DNA from: Acidobacteriota bacterium
GTDB lineage: Bacteria > Acidobacteriota > Terriglobia > Terriglobales > Acidobacteriaceae
Reading direction: 5' to 3'
DNA: 6,077 nucleotides
Assembly (NCBI GenBank): GCA_021781255.1
Contig: JAJXXG010000348.1
Location: forward strand, 2,197 to 8,273
Shown: in pieces, positions 5,801 to 6,077 of the stretch
Numbering within the stretch: position 1 is the first letter of the stretch
Layout: every line of letters begins with the position of its first letter
Translations under genes and position numbers: made by a program
Notes under the pieces: generated by a model
Told to the model about the DNA's origin: nothing
Databases searched by the model: none
What the model saw: the letters and a program-made list of their open reading frames with translations, nothing else

Positions 5801-6077
5801 ACGATGTCGAGAACAGTATCGAGCCCGACATTGTGGAAGTTAGCGGTTACTTTTCCGCTGAGGTGCGTGGGAACAGTTTGCGCTGTCTGCTTTGTGGAGG
5901 AGCTTTTCGATTTGTGCTCCGATAAGAAGCTGCGTTTTGCGGGAGCTCGCGGAGTAGTTTGCAGGACCGGTGCACCGGGTAAGGGAGCGAGCCAGTGGCT
6001 GAGGGTAACCTCGCCCGTAATGCTGCCTCCATCGGAGAAGCGTGCGACGGTTTTGGCGATGACGAGCTGCTCGGGAT
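2899..6077 (-). CDS. tamB: TamB/AsmA-like translocation and assembly protein (DUF490), N-terminus beyond window
   Basis: The frame is open without a stop from the right edge, so at least 1058 residues are present; an internal GTG at 5721 is not the start. TamB proteins are anchored in the inner membrane and span the periplasm as a long beta-groove, acting in outer-membrane protein assembly (with TamA in proteobacteria) or phospholipid transport. The visible part is almost wholly alternating hydrophobic beta-strands rich in Thr, Ser, Asn and Gly. Modules starting with G..xxP.L.G recur about every 100 residues. The C-terminal TamB domain covers roughly the last 350 residues: RGDITFTNPVRIEPSIDLNA, then YRSDPPLPESDVVALLALGR, DALLGGALNATVSSRVQRLFG, VDPNYLGALGNSTTRITVEE, and the terminal VFSMVIKATRRYR, a close fit to acidobacterial TamB ends. 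A basic Ser/Lys/Thr-rich linker lies near the visible N-terminus (5869-5961). The signal anchor is not in the window. A TamA or BamA partner is not visible. No clear terminator follows, so read-through into the BON gene is possible. Confidence 0.92.
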   Translation of the reverse strand, partial: PEQLVIAKTVARFSDGGSITGEVTLSHWLAPLPGAPVLQTTPRAPAKRSFLSEHKSKSSSTKQTAQTVPTHLSGKVTANFHNVGLDTVLDIVSRPPFRRLGLGATLSGPATANWSHGDVNTLAVTARFNLNPEPASNDPDRKTEVQTSGVIDATYTQRNGGVDLRQLTLVLPSSTFTASGHVGAYPLNSTSQITVDFNSHNLSDFDRVLTDLGLHRNGKTGAAALPINLAGQARFHGLWTGSLINPHLNGTLNASNIVVDLPTPSGSSLPQTVHWDSINATGSYASNRIAVDNARFQHGSAVVQLQGSLTADNPVAGARPRPGFNGNSLLHIQLSANQIDVSDIVPFLSTRPPATGILSTQFQANGPLHSLNGSGWAQLDHATLYGEPLKSIRTLGSLSGPLLTLTSVTATAPAGIVSGSGSYNFSNHHFQILANSSGVQLASIHRLSGSSLSPTGSFSFNLTGSGTTSDPQLKASGLLTGATIAGEPLGSVEINAHTANRVLLYNLNTHFESASLDVQGHTALDDDYTTQATLRFSRFDIGTPLKIAHVPGLTGHSALAGVITLAGPLRKPDQLHGEATLKDLAVTIVGVHLRSQGPVHAALANERISLDPIHITGEETDLHLQGSVNLRAQRQLDLAASGSVNLKLAETIDPDLTASGTTTFHVEAHGTFQNPGLRGRIDFQNASLALEDLPNSLSQLHGTLEFNQNRLEVRSLTATTGGGQLSVTGYLAYQHGIFADLAVTGKGVRIRYPQGVSSLADANLRLQGPQNNLLLSGNILITRFTVSPDLDIAALASQATKVHPVAPPNAPSNHIRLDVHILSSPQLNFQNAYAKLAGDVDLHLRGTLATPSLLGRVSITEGNATIAGTRYELQRGDITFTNPVRIEPSIDLNATARVQDYDITLGIHGSLSKMNVSYRSDPPLPESDVVALLALGRTQNEQRIYTQQQEQLAATTTDALLGGALNATVSSRVQRLFGSGSVKVDPNYLGALGNSTTRITVEEQVGRNVTLTYATDVNTTAQQLLQAEIAINHHVSLLVTRDESGVFSMVIKATRRYR

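Overview
This GC-rich window carries five genes, all on the minus strand, and reads as a chromosomal housekeeping region from an acidobacterium. The best guess is class Terriglobia (relatives of Terriglobus, Granulicella, Edaphobacter). That assignment rests on recognised protein style only, not on a search: the TamB-like C-terminus, the triple-BON secreted protein and the MqnP-type prenyltransferase all look like acidobacterial versions.

In order of transcription, from the right edge to the left: (1) a very large TamB/AsmA-like envelope protein whose N-terminus lies beyond the right edge (2899-6077); (2) a short intergenic region (2783-2898) with a candidate extracytoplasmic-function (ECF) sigma promoter, two small inverted repeats and a perfect AGGAGG ribosome binding site; (3) a secreted protein with three BON domains (1976-2782); (4) a strong intrinsic terminator (1902-1938); (5) a small single-domain STAS protein (1476-1826); (6) a menaquinone-type UbiA prenyltransferase, probably MqnP (523-1434); (7) the first 172 codons of prephenate dehydratase, PheA, which runs off the left edge (1-517).

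The terminator splits the window into two functional blocks. The right block is envelope biology: TamB-like proteins are thought to bridge the periplasm for outer-membrane protein assembly or lipid transport, and BON proteins such as OsmY are periplasmic and often stress-induced. The left block looks like an operon STAS-mqnP-pheA. The last two genes belong to chorismate-derived pathways (menaquinone by the futalosine route, and phenylalanine). They are separated by 5 bases, and the pheA ribosome binding site lies inside the last codons of mqnP.

I see no mobile element, CRISPR array, tRNA, rRNA or defence system. The most interesting items are the candidate sigma-E-like promoter in front of the BON gene and an approximately 100-residue repeat period in the TamB-like protein. 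No stretch over 300 bases lacks a gene.
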